A stretch of DNA of 37,171 nt, from assembly GCA_003559985.1 (NCBI GenBank), contig PWJP01000241.1:1-37171 (forward strand). Direction: 5' to 3'. The translations under genes and the position numbers were made by a program. The stretch's first letter is position 1. Every line of letters begins with the position of its first letter. The notes beneath the pieces were generated by a model. That model did not search any database. It saw only the letters and a program-made list of their open reading frames with translations, and was not told the DNA's origin. Source of the DNA: Saprospirales bacterium (GTDB taxonomy: Bacteria; Bacteroidota; Bacteroidia; Chitinophagales; Saprospiraceae). Below are positions 1 through 8,298 of the stretch, piece by piece.

Positions 1-44
1 CCACTGTGCTTAGCAACGCTGTTAATTAAATCTCCTTTGTTCAT
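1..44 (-). CDS. HU-family DNA-binding protein, N-terminal fragment cut by window edge
   Basis: Reading leftward from the ATG at 44, the first 14 codons give MNKGDLINSVAKHS, which matches the very conserved start of HU/IHF-type histone-like proteins (pattern MNKxxLIxxVA). HU proteins are small dimeric nucleoid proteins that bend DNA without strong sequence preference. Only the N-terminus is visible; the rest lies off the left edge. An ideal Bacteroidota promoter lies 40 bases upstream, which fits a strongly expressed housekeeping gene. The family call rests on 14 residues, so HU versus an IHF-like paralogue cannot be separated. Confidence 0.8.
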   Translation of the reverse strand, partial: MNKGDLINSVAKHS

Positions 45-83
45 TTCAACAAGTTTTAATTACTTAAATGAATTAATTTGCTG

Positions 84-115
84 CAAATGTATGTTTAATC
101 AACCGAACGGACAAA
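84..115 (-). promoter_or_regulatory. Bacteroidota-type promoter for the HU gene
   Basis: On the minus strand TTTG (112-115) is followed after exactly 20 bases by TACATTTG (84-91). This is a full match to the -33 TTTG and -7 TAnnTTTG consensus of the Bacteroidota primary sigma factor. Transcription would start near 77, leaving a leader of about 33 bases before the ATG at 44. Confidence 0.75.
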
Positions 116-231
116 CTTTTTCTGAAAAAAAAGTGGCTGAAACTATTGTCCTTTCTGCATTTCAGCTACCTTTATGGTCAGAGCTTATGAATAGTAATAT
201 TTAATAACACAATCAAATAATTGATAGTCAG

Positions 232-414
232 ATGATTAAGTATATGAAGCTTCGATATTTGTTAGGTTTGATGCTGCTTGGAGGATTTTTGACTTTTTCT
301 TCTTCTTGCAGTACAAAAACCGGTTGCCCAATGAATGAACAGGTAGAAGTTGACCTGGATGACCCCAAACACGAACGCAATCGTGCGCGCAGTGGATTGT
401 TTCCAAGACGATAA
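232..414 (+). CDS. small secreted lipoprotein, function unknown
   Basis: This 60-codon ORF encodes a hydrophobic signal segment ending in FSSSC, a plausible lipobox, and then a short hydrophilic tail of under 40 residues ending in RSGLFPRR. The second methionine (codon 5, at 244, MKLRYLLGL) gives a more typical signal peptide and may be the true start. Small lipoproteins with a Cys-Pro motif and a basic LFP ending are common in Bacteroidota, but I know of no assigned function. It converges on the ABC-permease gene to its right and stands alone as a unit. Confidence that it is a real gene is moderate, based on the clean signal peptide. Confidence 0.6.
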   Translation: MIKYMKLRYLLGLMLLGGFLTFSSSCSTKTGCPMNEQVEVDLDDPKHERNRARSGLFPRR

Positions 415-467
415 TTGTATCCTTTTTTGCTCCCTGCTAAGGAATTAATTGATGCAATATTAAGCTG

Positions 468-1721
468 TCAATTCACCATCTCTATGCCTGTGGATTTTTG
501 CCGGGAAATATAATCTCCCAGAGAATTCATAGATAGTATGACTGCAAAAATGGCCATTCCCGGAAATACGGCCAGCCACCAGGCCTTGAAGTACAATCTC
601 GCCTCATTTAGCATGGAGCCCCAACTCACCTGCTCAGCTGAAAATCCTATTCCCAAAAAGGACAATGTGGACTCCGCCAGTATGGCAGAACTCACTCCAA
701 ATGCTGCCGCCACTGCTATTGGAGGGATGGCGAGGGGCATTATTTCTCTGAAAATGATGTAATTGTTGCTACGCCGGAGCAGGCGAGCAGCTTGAACAAA
801 CTCCTGTTCTCGAAGACTCAAAAATTCTGCCCTGGTGTAACGCGCAAATGCCGGCCACATGAGAAGTGAGATTATCAGCGACATCTGTAGAATACCCGGA
901 CTTTCAATAATGGCAAGCAGGGCCAGAAGAATAAATAAAGATGGTACTGCCCTGAAGATTTCAATGAGCCTTAGTAGCATGAGGTCCAGTGGTATTCCCA
1001 TCGTTCGGGAAATCCGGAAGCTGGAGAGATATGCTCTTAACCTTGTTTTGACGGTAGAGGACCACAAATAAACAAGTACCGCACTGCCCAGTAACCATGC
1101 TCCGAAATAAAGCCAACTTCCGCCGTAGTCGAGTTGCAAGTATAACAGGTATAAACCCACCGATAAAATGATTGCGCCCCCGGCAATCTCCAGTTTATTT
1201 AACCTCCAGCCCCGGTCACCGAAGTAACCGGCTGCCGCACCAAACAGCACCCCAACCAGCATTGCTGCCAAAACAGAAACCAATCCTATAATGAGTGCCA
1301 CCCGGCTTCCGTGGATTAAACCAGCCAGGACGTCTCGTCCCATTCCATCTGTCCCCAACCAGTGCCGGTATCTCAGGCTGCTTATATTTTGTGGACCCAG
1401 CGGACTTTTGTAACCTGCATTGGCTCTGTCAATGGTCTGAGGGCTGTAGGGAATTGGAGCACGAATTACCGATTCCATTTCCTCCTTTTTGCTCAAATAA
1501 TATATGCGCGGACTGGATTGACCGCTCACCTTTGAAAGGGTTTCTCTGAAAGCAGGAAAATGTCTCTGGCCGTCTATTTTGCAGGTCAAGGGCAATTCGT
1601 TGGCGAGCTGGTCGGCAAAAAGGGCGGTAAAGAGCCATATGAGGCATATCCCCAGAGTCAGGGATGCCGGCATTTTTACCTTTCCCCGGTTTTTTCCCCT
1701 ATTTTGAAATACCTCAATCAT
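468..1721 (-). CDS. peptide-type ABC transporter permease, DppC/OppC family, enlarged
   Basis: This is an inner-membrane permease subunit of an oligopeptide/dipeptide (PepT family) importer. Recognisable family features are the HWLGTDGMGRDVL block (about residues 120-132), the IPLDLMLLRLIEIFRAVPSL block (about 243-262), the cytoplasmic EAA-type coupling loop (EFVQAARLLRRSNNY) and the SFLGIGFS block near the C-terminus. At 417 residues it is longer than the usual 280-300. There is a periplasmic stretch of about 80 residues after TM1 (37-118) and an insertion (about 172-242) holding two extra hydrophobic segments (178-196, 203-221). It is the last gene of a leftward operon, and its start overlaps the end of the preceding permease gene by 8 bases, suggesting translational coupling. 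No ATPase gene is present in the window. Confidence 0.9.
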   Translation of the reverse strand: MIEVFQNRGKNRGKVKMPASLTLGICLIWLFTALFADQLANELPLTCKIDGQRHFPAFRETLSKVSGQSSPRIYYLSKKEEMESVIRAPIPYSPQTIDRANAGYKSPLGPQNISSLRYRHWLGTDGMGRDVLAGLIHGSRVALIIGLVSVLAAMLVGVLFGAAAGYFGDRGWRLNKLEIAGGAIILSVGLYLLYLQLDYGGSWLYFGAWLLGSAVLVYLWSSTVKTRLRAYLSSFRISRTMGIPLDLMLLRLIEIFRAVPSLFILLALLAIIESPGILQMSLIISLLMWPAFARYTRAEFLSLREQEFVQAARLLRRSNNYIIFREIMPLAIPPIAVAAAFGVSSAILAESTLSFLGIGFSAEQVSWGSMLNEARLYFKAWWLAVFPGMAIFAVILSMNSLGDYISRQKSTGIEMVN

Positions 1722-3117
1722 ACCTGACTTTTGGATTTGCCCTGGCGTATAGTATGTCAGCGATTAACTGTCCTACCAATGTAAGAATAGCTCCAATCAT
1801 CAGAATTGCAAAAACCACATTCCAATCCTGTCCGAATATGGAATCCCACATCAGCCTGCCCATACCGGGTATATTAAAGATAACCTCAATCACCACCGAG
1901 CCGGAAATCAAACCCGGAATCAGCGCCCCCAACAAGGTTATAAGTGGAAAAACTGCATTGGGAAAAAGGTGTTTCCAAATGGTAGCGGACTCGCTGTTTC
2001 CCTTCAAACGCGACATGGTAATGTAACGGGCGGTATTTTCCCTCAGTGCCGTTTGTTCCATTTGACGGGCGACAAAAGCCACTCCACCGGAAGCCAGACA
2101 AAGTACGGGCAGGAGCAAGTAACTCAATCCCTGAAAAAAACCAGCATCACCGTCCATGGTGTGCAGCATTATCTGACTCGGAGAGGGGAAAAGATTGGTC
2201 CACTTTCCGTATTCTTCTGTGGTAAAAAAGACCACCAACAGGGTGGCTAGCCAGAAGAGCGGTACCGCGTATAGTGCATAAACCAGTTTTCTCAATATCT
2301 CCTTCCATCTTTTACGCTTACTTGTGGCGAGAAACATTCCCAGAGGGATTCCGGCAGCAAAGGTGAGCAACAGACTGAAAAAGGAGATGCTCAGGGTGTA
2401 GCCGATTGAGTTGCGAATTTTTGAACCCACCGAACGCCCGTCTCTGAGCGAGTAGCCCCAATCTCCCGAAAGTATCCCCGCCAGCCAGTTGTGGTATTGG
2501 TTTTGGGTGCCGTGCCAGCTCAATTTGGGAAGCCACCAACTAAATGTACGTTCAACAGATCCTATTTTATCAGCATATTTCCACCAATCTTCTGCAAAAG
2601 GTCGAAAGCCACACTGTTCATCTGGCATAAAAAGGAGTGCATTGTCTGTTATTTCTGCAATTTCTGCCTTCGAGCTCGCTCTGTTGATTTGGTGTTCAAA
2701 GTCGGCCCAGAAGGTTGCTGTATCACATTCATCCAGGTGTAATCGGATAGCTCTACTCAATGCTTTTCCCGCTTCGAAATAACTGCGAACCAATTCAGGC
2801 TTGCCGGTTTCATACATCAGATTTTTGATGTTATTGCGAAAAGCAGGTCGCTCAATGTCCCGGAGGTTGGCTTCTCTGGCACGGGGATGCAGGCTGAAGT
2901 AAAACAGGGGTTTATCCAGCCCCAGATGCCGGTAGGTCCGCTGATAGTTGGTCATGGCGCCCCGGTCGAAATGCTCATCTCCTTCGATGCTCAAAATACC
3001 GGTGAGACGTTCTGCAGGATCTCCGGGTATGGTTTTGCTCAAGAAAAAAACCGCCAGGCTTATGACAAAAAGTGTCGGCAGGAACAACAAAACCCTTTTC
3101 AGCAGATAATTCCTCAT
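1714..3117 (-). CDS. peptide-type ABC transporter permease, DppB/OppB family, enlarged
   Basis: This is the DppB-like partner permease. The N-terminus has TM1 and the family block GDPAERLTG (32-40), then YRHLGLDKPLFY (62-73). The block that normally follows almost at once (YHNWLAGILSGDWGYS) appears only at about 208-223, so about 130 residues are inserted on the periplasmic side. The C-terminal half is standard, with an EAA coupling loop (ENTARYITMSRLKGNS) and the FNIPGMGRLMWDSI block. Its length of 467 compares with about 310-340 in model DppB proteins. It lies between the binding-protein gene and the second permease gene in one leftward operon. The insertion may contact the binding lipoprotein, but that is inference. 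Confidence 0.9.
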   Translation of the reverse strand: MRNYLLKRVLLFLPTLFVISLAVFFLSKTIPGDPAERLTGILSIEGDEHFDRGAMTNYQRTYRHLGLDKPLFYFSLHPRAREANLRDIERPAFRNNIKNLMYETGKPELVRSYFEAGKALSRAIRLHLDECDTATFWADFEHQINRASSKAEIAEITDNALLFMPDEQCGFRPFAEDWWKYADKIGSVERTFSWWLPKLSWHGTQNQYHNWLAGILSGDWGYSLRDGRSVGSKIRNSIGYTLSISFFSLLLTFAAGIPLGMFLATSKRKRWKEILRKLVYALYAVPLFWLATLLVVFFTTEEYGKWTNLFPSPSQIMLHTMDGDAGFFQGLSYLLLPVLCLASGGVAFVARQMEQTALRENTARYITMSRLKGNSESATIWKHLFPNAVFPLITLLGALIPGLISGSVVIEVIFNIPGMGRLMWDSIFGQDWNVVFAILMIGAILTLVGQLIADILYARANPKVRYD

Positions 3118-3158
3118 GGTCTTTTTACTTGGCTGAAGCCTTTACTGATCAAAGCTAC

Positions 3159-4937
3159 TCAAAATTCCACCTCCTTGAGTTGGGCCATTCCCTCAAAATC
3201 CCCCGGCCTTTTTGCGGAAGTAATTAGTTGAAGTCTGGAATTTACCACCACTCTCTCTGTAGGTGCTACCAGCATAATCACGGCTTGATCTTTGTAAATT
3301 AATTCCTGGACTTCGCGGTAGAGAGTCTTTAAAGTCTCAGGATTATCCTCCATCCTGATTTGAGACATAAGTGAATCAGCGACCGGGTTGGAATATAGAG
3401 AGAGGTTGTTGCCGTCAGGTGCCCTGGAGTCCGTATGCCAGTTTTGCTTTAGGTCGGGCAGTAGGAGACTTTGTCTCAAGACAAGAGGCGTCATTTGATA
3501 ATCTCTGTTCATCATATCCTCCCGTATCAATCTGAATTCCCGGGTTCTGATATTGAAATCCACACCTACTCGCTCTCCTGTTTCCTTCATTAAGAGTGCC
3601 AAATTTTGTCCAATTTCCCCCGACGATACATCAATGGTCAGTTGGAGGTCTCGGGGACCTGAATCTGTCTCCTTGTCCCGTATCCCGTCCCCATCCGTAT
3701 CAGTCCAGCCGGCAAGGGTGAGCAAGCTATCCGCTTTTGCAATACTGTATTCAATGGGTTGGAGTGAAGAATTGAATTCCTCCTTGTCGGGGTGAACCAC
3801 AGCGGGGGCAGGCACGGCAAAACCACCCATTATTTCATCGATCACAAAATCGAGGTCTGTCATATGTGCTAAAGCCCTTCTGACCTTTCTCTCGCTCAAT
3901 ATGGGGTCCTCATTGTTTAGGGCGAAGTAATATAGTTGGAATTGAGGGGGTGTGTGGAAATCAAAGCGATCAGCGTAGCTTTCATCGGTTTTCAATTCCT
4001 TGAAGTACCGGGGAGGCAGCTCACTGGCAATGTCAATGCTTCCATCCTTTAACCCGCTAAGTGTAACCGCTTCATCCGGGATGATGAGGTAGTGAATACG
4101 TGAAGGTCCCGGAGGGAAGATTTCCTCGCCCCACCAATCTTCCTTTCGCTCTAAGGTGATTTGCTGTCCTGATTCGAAGTTTACCAATTCATAAGGTCCG
4201 GCTCCTTTTACCATCTCTGAGCTGTATGTAGCTGATGTAAATAATTCGGCAAAAGAAGCAAGGGCGTTTTTCTCCCGCTCATCGAGAGAATCCTCATCGT
4301 AGTTGAAAAGTTGTTCCAAATCCAGGTGGCGCATCAACCCCCGCGGGTCGTATATGTGCTCAGGGTAAATGGGGAATCCGGCGGCCATTTCGATGCCGTG
4401 CATATAATCTGCATCCACCATCACAGTGAATTTTCGCTTGTTGTCCGGGTCAGTTTCCACCTTTCGGAGGTGTTGGAGAAAACCCCTCCAGCTTGATGCC
4501 GGCACCTGGGGATTCAGTGCTGCCTTCAGTGTGAAAACGTAGTCGTCTGCTACAACAGGTCTGCCATCCGACCACACTGCCAACTCTCTTATTTCAAAAG
4601 TGAATGCCCGGGTTTTGTGACCGTCAATTACTTCACCCTCCCCCACCTCCGGATGGTCTTTTGCCAACATGGGCACAAACTCCAGTGTTTCCGGATCGTG
4701 GTCGAGCAGATACATAAAAATATTGTTCTCAATTTGGCTGGCATAGCCGCTACGGGATAACATGGGATTGAGTCTTGTAGGATCTGCGGGAATGCGAACT
4801 CTCACTATTTCAGGAGTTGCGCCTTCACTTATTCCCTTTCTGTCTGCTGCCTCCGGTCCACATGATTGAAGTGGTGAAATTAGGGCCAAAGTCAAAACAG
4901 AGAGGAGTATGGTCTGTTGAATCCTGTTGAAAATCAT
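3159..4937 (-). CDS. ABC transporter substrate-binding lipoprotein, SBP_bac_5 (peptide/nickel) family
   Basis: This is the extracytoplasmic solute-binding protein of the peptide-type importer. A lipoprotein signal ends at PLQSC (Cys26 from the chosen start). The mature part has SBP family 5 features: an early RIPADPTRLNPMLSRSGYA segment, the AVWSDGRPVVADDYVFTLK block typical of family 5, and a C-terminal YREVQELIYKDQAVIML segment. The frame is open to 4976, but I chose the ATG at 4937. The Bacteroidota -7 element at 4954-4961 lies inside the longer version, and the shorter one starts with a clean signal peptide. It heads the operon with both permeases. The substrate is probably peptides but cannot be read from the sequence. 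Confidence 0.9.
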   Translation of the reverse strand: MIFNRIQQTILLSVLTLALISPLQSCGPEAADRKGISEGATPEIVRVRIPADPTRLNPMLSRSGYASQIENNIFMYLLDHDPETLEFVPMLAKDHPEVGEGEVIDGHKTRAFTFEIRELAVWSDGRPVVADDYVFTLKAALNPQVPASSWRGFLQHLRKVETDPDNKRKFTVMVDADYMHGIEMAAGFPIYPEHIYDPRGLMRHLDLEQLFNYDEDSLDEREKNALASFAELFTSATYSSEMVKGAGPYELVNFESGQQITLERKEDWWGEEIFPPGPSRIHYLIIPDEAVTLSGLKDGSIDIASELPPRYFKELKTDESYADRFDFHTPPQFQLYYFALNNEDPILSERKVRRALAHMTDLDFVIDEIMGGFAVPAPAVVHPDKEEFNSSLQPIEYSIAKADSLLTLAGWTDTDGDGIRDKETDSGPRDLQLTIDVSSGEIGQNLALLMKETGERVGVDFNIRTREFRLIREDMMNRDYQMTPLVLRQSLLLPDLKQNWHTDSRAPDGNNLSLYSNPVADSLMSQIRMEDNPETLKTLYREVQELIYKDQAVIMLVAPTERVVVNSRLQLITSAKRPGDFEGMAQLKEVEF

Positions 4938-4953
4938 CGCTGTAGCATTTTCA

Positions 4954-4961
4954 CAAAAATA
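4954..4961 (-). promoter_or_regulatory. -7 promoter element of the peptide ABC operon
   Basis: TATTTTTG on the minus strand matches TAnnTTTG exactly and sits 16 bases ahead of the ATG at 4937. No exact -33 TTTG lies at 20-base spacing, so this is a half-match. If used, the mRNA leader would be only about 10 bases and the upstream in-frame ATG at 4976 could not be the start. Confidence 0.5.
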
Positions 4962-5135
4962 GGAATAATATAACAACCCGCTTTGGATAGTGGGTTAATT
5001 TGGTCACTATATCCAACAATTATGGAGCTGAAACAGAATTTTGCCTATCAGACATTTCACTTGCCTTTATGAAGTACTTATCGCAACAATTGCGCCTCAT
5101 TAATGCTTACTAACTGTAAACCAATTTACAACAAC

Positions 5136-6056
5136 ATGTCACTAGAGGGAAAAAGTGTACTTATCGCAGGCGGTACCGGCCTTATCGGAACCCATTTATC
5201 GAGCTACCTGACTGACCTTGGAGTGAAAGTCTCGCATTTGAGTAGAAGCAAGCAGTCAAAAAGTCCATATACCACTTACACCTGGAATCCCGCAGAACAC
5301 AAAATGGATACAGAGGCACTCAAAGGAGTTGATTACATCATAAACCTGGCAGGAGCGGGAGTTGCCGATGGCAGGTGGACTCGCGCCCGAAAAAAACTCA
5401 TTCTCCAAAGCAGGCTCGACAGTGCCGCTACCTTTGAAAAGCACCTCGCTGAAACCGGGGTCAAACCCATTGCCTATTTATCTGCCTCTGCAGTTGGTTA
5501 CTACGGAGATAGAGGCGAGGATTTACTGACCGAAGAATCAAAGCCCGGAACAGGTTTTCTCTCCGAAACTACCGTTTCATGGGAAAAAGCTGCAGATGCC
5601 ATGGAGAAATACTGTCCTGTATATAAGGTGCGGATCGGTTTGGTGTTGAGTACCCGAGGAGGTGCTCTGCCCAATATGGCCAATCCCCAAAAACTGGGTG
5701 TGGGCGCACTGATGGGCAGTGGCAAACAGTTTTATCCCTGGATACATATTCACGATTTGGCGCGCATTTTTGAATATTTGATGGAAAACCGGAACCTGAA
5801 TGGGGTAGTAAACGGCACGGCACCGGTACCTGTGCGACAGACTGACCTGGTGGATGCCATTAAAAAGGGTATGAACCGCCCTGCCCTTAAGTTACCGGCT
5901 CCTTCTTTTGTATTGAAAACGATGTTGGGCGAAATGGCCACTGCCGTATTGGATAGTACAAGGGCAGTTCCTGAGAGACTCAATAAAGCCGGTTTTGAGT
6001 TCCAGCATGCAGAAATTGTTGAAGCGCTCAGACACCTCAAAGAGAACAAGATTTGA
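5136..6056 (+). CDS. TIGR01777 family NAD(P)-dependent epimerase-like protein (YfcH-like)
   Basis: This is an extended short-chain dehydrogenase/reductase with a Rossmann fold. The nucleotide-binding motif GGTGLIG is at residues 12-18. NLAGAGVADGRW (about 70-81) and SASAVGYYGDRG (about 116-127) are signatures of the YfcH/TIGR01777 group, and the end (ALKLPAPSFVLK onward) fits the DUF1731 C-terminal domain. Its length of 307 is normal for the family. The frame is open from 5103, but the ATG at 5136 (MSLEGKSVLIAGG) puts the Rossmann strand right at the N-terminus, as in relatives. The substrate is unknown for the family. It is divergent from the ABC operon. Confidence 0.9.
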   Translation: MSLEGKSVLIAGGTGLIGTHLSSYLTDLGVKVSHLSRSKQSKSPYTTYTWNPAEHKMDTEALKGVDYIINLAGAGVADGRWTRARKKLILQSRLDSAATFEKHLAETGVKPIAYLSASAVGYYGDRGEDLLTEESKPGTGFLSETTVSWEKAADAMEKYCPVYKVRIGLVLSTRGGALPNMANPQKLGVGALMGSGKQFYPWIHIHDLARIFEYLMENRNLNGVVNGTAPVPVRQTDLVDAIKKGMNRPALKLPAPSFVLKTMLGEMATAVLDSTRAVPERLNKAGFEFQHAEIVEALRHLKENKI

Positions 6057-6161
6057 AATTTGGTTTTGAAGTAAAATTAATGCCTGAAAAATACAGAACA
6101 TGTATTCATTCGAGAGTAAAGGTGAACCAGAGGTCAAAATTCCTTTTGGAGACCGTTGGCA

Positions 6162-6395
6162 TTATATGAAATCCAGTTCTTCCCATTCCGGTTCCAACAT
6201 CATCCGGCTGCGCATACAGATGTTGAAGGGATTATCAAGGACCTTTTGATCTTCAGAATATTCCTTGTTGTCACCATCGCTATTGTCTTCCAAAAAGAAG
6301 AAATCCACACCATCCAGAACCGACAATTGAAAGTAGGGCTTCAGCATAATCAGGCATTTTATGGTTAGCAATGAATCCGGTGGCAATTTAAGCAT
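6162..6395 (-). CDS. doubtful small acidic protein, 77 residues
   Basis: I do not recognise this ORF. It reads as a soluble acidic polypeptide with the runs FFFLEDNSDGDNKEYSEDQK and EPEWEELDF near the C-terminus, and it has no signal peptide or membrane segment. It lies alone between two rightward genes. A TATTTTTG element on the minus strand (6436-6443) is placed to transcribe it, without a -33 partner. The opposite strand also carries a 70-codon frame here that looks like its shadow. It may be a real orphan gene or chance coding. Confidence 0.35.
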   Translation of the reverse strand: MLKLPPDSLLTIKCLIMLKPYFQLSVLDGVDFFFLEDNSDGDNKEYSEDQKVLDNPFNICMRSRMMLEPEWEELDFI

Positions 6396-6743
6396 TTCAG
6401 CTAATTCAAGCCAACAAATCTTATAATATTTTGTACAAAAATATAGGTGGAATATTTAGCCGGGGTTAATGCCGTGTTATTAACCAATTAATATTGTCTG
6501 GAGTCTTTGAAAACACTTTTCACAGTACTACTGGAAGTTCTTCATCGATGGATAGGAAACCCCTGTTTTTTAAATAATATTCTGTGAAGTGTTGACAATC
6601 AGATTTAGAAAAGCTCACGATGTTTATTCTGATTAACCATTTTGGGGACCGCAGGCTGGTTAAAGGTTTTTTGCAATTAGAAGGAAACGCCCCGCACCAT
6701 TTAAATTCCCGGAAAAATACTGTGAAAAAGCTCAGCTAAGTAT
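6396..6743. other. intergenic region, no gene seen
   Basis: About 350 AT-rich bases with no convincing ORF, RNA gene or terminator hairpin on either strand. It contains the TATTTTTG element at 6436-6443 (minus strand) noted with the 77-residue ORF. The remainder probably holds upstream control sequence for the release-factor-like gene that follows. Confidence 0.5.
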
Positions 6744-6751
6744 TACCTTTG
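6744..6751 (+). promoter_or_regulatory. -7 promoter element of the baeRF gene
   Basis: TACCTTTG matches TAnnTTTG exactly, 37 bases before the ATG at 6789. No TTTG is present at the expected -33 spacing, so this is a half-match only. Confidence 0.45.
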
Positions 6752-6788
6752 GGGCCTTTTTAGGAAAAGCGACAAAAATTATCAAGTC

Positions 6789-7859
6789 ATGATAGAAAAA
6801 ACATTGAAGGAGATTAAGGATGTGTTGGAGTATCCGAGTGTGACCATTTTGATGAAAACGCACCGCACACATCCCGAGAACAAAAAGGATTCAACCCGTT
6901 TGAGAAATCTGTTGAGAGAAGCTGAAAACAGGCTTTTGGGTGATTTCAACAAGCGTGAGATTGATGAGGTTTTGAAAAACCTCCAAAAATACGAGGATGG
7001 ATTTGACCACAACCTCAACCTTGACAGCCTGGTGTTATTTGTGAATTCCGATACAGCCAGGCATGTCAGACTTCCGATTGAAGTCGAGGATCGTGTGATT
7101 ATAGACAAGAACTTCGCCACCAGAGACCTGGTCAGGGCCCTTCACAAGGAAGAGCACTATTACATTTTGCGACTCAGTCAGAACAGTGTTAATCTCTTTG
7201 AAGCTTACAGCGATCGTCCGGTTAGAGAGGTGAAAGAGGGCGAATTCCCCATGGAAAATGAATTGTACAATACTGATACGCTCAAGCGATCCATGGCTGC
7301 CAAAGAGGACAACATGAGCAGGGAGTTTTTCAACAGAGTCGATAAGGCTTTTCAAAAATTGCACAATGAAGACCCACTGGGTGTAGTGCTGGTCGGAGTG
7401 GACCGGAATCTCTCCTTTTTTAGAGAAGTGATGGACAATAGCAGTATGGTCATGGGTTCCCTTATGAAAAACCTGGATCACAAAACTGCTTATCAAGTGG
7501 TAAAAGAAGTATGGCCAGTTGCCCAGGAGGGAATCATAGAGAGGCGAAAAGAAGCTTTGGACAGACTGGGAACTGCAGTGGGTCAAAACAAATTTTCCAC
7601 AGATCTCAACGATATCTGGAAGATGGTCAATCAGGGAAGAGGCGATCTATTGCTAGTGGAAAACGATTACTTCCAACCGGCTAAGTTGACGGATGATGAT
7701 CGCTTGAAGTTGATGGAAGATCAAACGGAACCCGGGGTAATTGACGACATCGTTGATGAAATAATAGAAAGACACCTCAGTAAAGGAGGCACTATTACTT
7801 TTATGGACAACGGTCAGTTGAAAGACCATCAGGGAATTGCCCTTGTATTGAGATATTGA
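6789..7859 (+). CDS. bacterial archaeo-eukaryotic release factor 1-like protein (baeRF class)
   Basis: The 356-residue protein has the look of the baeRF superfamily (probably the family 3 type): a start with YPSVTILMKTHRTHPENKKDS (residues 14 onward), a helical middle, and a Rossmann-like region around 180-220 (DPLGVVLVGVDRNLSFF). The C-terminal part (MVNQGRGDLLLVENDYF, about 277-293) ends in GGTITFMDNGQLKDHQGIALVLRY and resembles the L7Ae-like domain of eRF1. The GGQ peptide-release motif of true eRF1 is absent. Bacterial relatives of aeRF1 include Balon, a ribosome hibernation factor of Psychrobacter, so a ribosome-binding rescue or dormancy role is plausible but inferred. It stands alone, with its own promoter element and terminator, and has no translation genes beside it. 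Confidence 0.75.
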   Translation: MIEKTLKEIKDVLEYPSVTILMKTHRTHPENKKDSTRLRNLLREAENRLLGDFNKREIDEVLKNLQKYEDGFDHNLNLDSLVLFVNSDTARHVRLPIEVEDRVIIDKNFATRDLVRALHKEEHYYILRLSQNSVNLFEAYSDRPVREVKEGEFPMENELYNTDTLKRSMAAKEDNMSREFFNRVDKAFQKLHNEDPLGVVLVGVDRNLSFFREVMDNSSMVMGSLMKNLDHKTAYQVVKEVWPVAQEGIIERRKEALDRLGTAVGQNKFSTDLNDIWKMVNQGRGDLLLVENDYFQPAKLTDDDRLKLMEDQTEPGVIDDIVDEIIERHLSKGGTITFMDNGQLKDHQGIALVLRY

Positions 7860-7903
7860 TTACTGAGAATTTTAAACCAATCCCTCTGTAAGAGGAAAGA
7901 TAC

Positions 7904-7942
7904 AAAACCCGCTGCCGGTAAATCCTGGTTAGCGGGTTTTTT
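7904..7942 (+). terminator. intrinsic terminator of the baeRF gene
   Basis: The ten-base arms AAAACCCGCT (7904-7913) and AGCGGGTTTT (7931-7940) pair perfectly around a 17-base loop, and the T-run extends to 7942. It starts 44 bases after the baeRF stop codon. Confidence 0.85.
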
Positions 7943-8298
7943 AATGCAGTTATAAGTGGTGAAAAATAAAGAAATCCTACAAGAATGGTTGAATTATGGA
8001 GCCTCGACGCTGCAAAGTAATTCTTTTCAAAACATACCATTTTCAAAGATTAAGTGAATGTTAATTTATTTTTGTTGCTCAATGACAATATAAATTTCAG
8101 ACAATCAGCATTTAAGGTATTACTAAAAAATGCAAATCGAAAAATTTTCCCCTTTATAATGCCTGAGAGCAGGATAAAATTTTATAGCTTTACGGAATTG
8201 TTAAGCAGCGGTTAAGACCTTTTGATCGATTAGAAAGTAGTTGCGAGAAAAAAGGATAGAAATGTAAATCATTCAGTTAGTCAATAAAAACTTAGCTT
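7943..8298. other. intergenic region upstream of susC
   Basis: About 350 AT-rich bases with no convincing ORF. A TATTTTTG element at 8067-8074 on the plus strand could start a leader of about 215 bases before susC. A weaker TAGCTTTA at 8186-8193 would give a shorter leader. No sigma/anti-sigma regulator gene or obvious operator is present. Confidence 0.45.
8067..8074 (+). promoter_or_regulatory. possible -7 promoter element for susC-susD
   Basis: TATTTTTG matches the Bacteroidota -7 element. There is no -33 TTTG at 20-base spacing, and the implied leader is long (about 215 bases), so confidence is limited. Confidence 0.3.

Noticed and set aside
7035..7586. 183-codon minus-strand ORF
   Set aside because: It is antisense to the baeRF gene and reads as His/Ser-rich shadow sequence.
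8186..8193. TAGCTTTA as the susC promoter
   Set aside because: It deviates from TAnnTTTG and lacks a -33 element; it is mentioned only as a weaker alternative.
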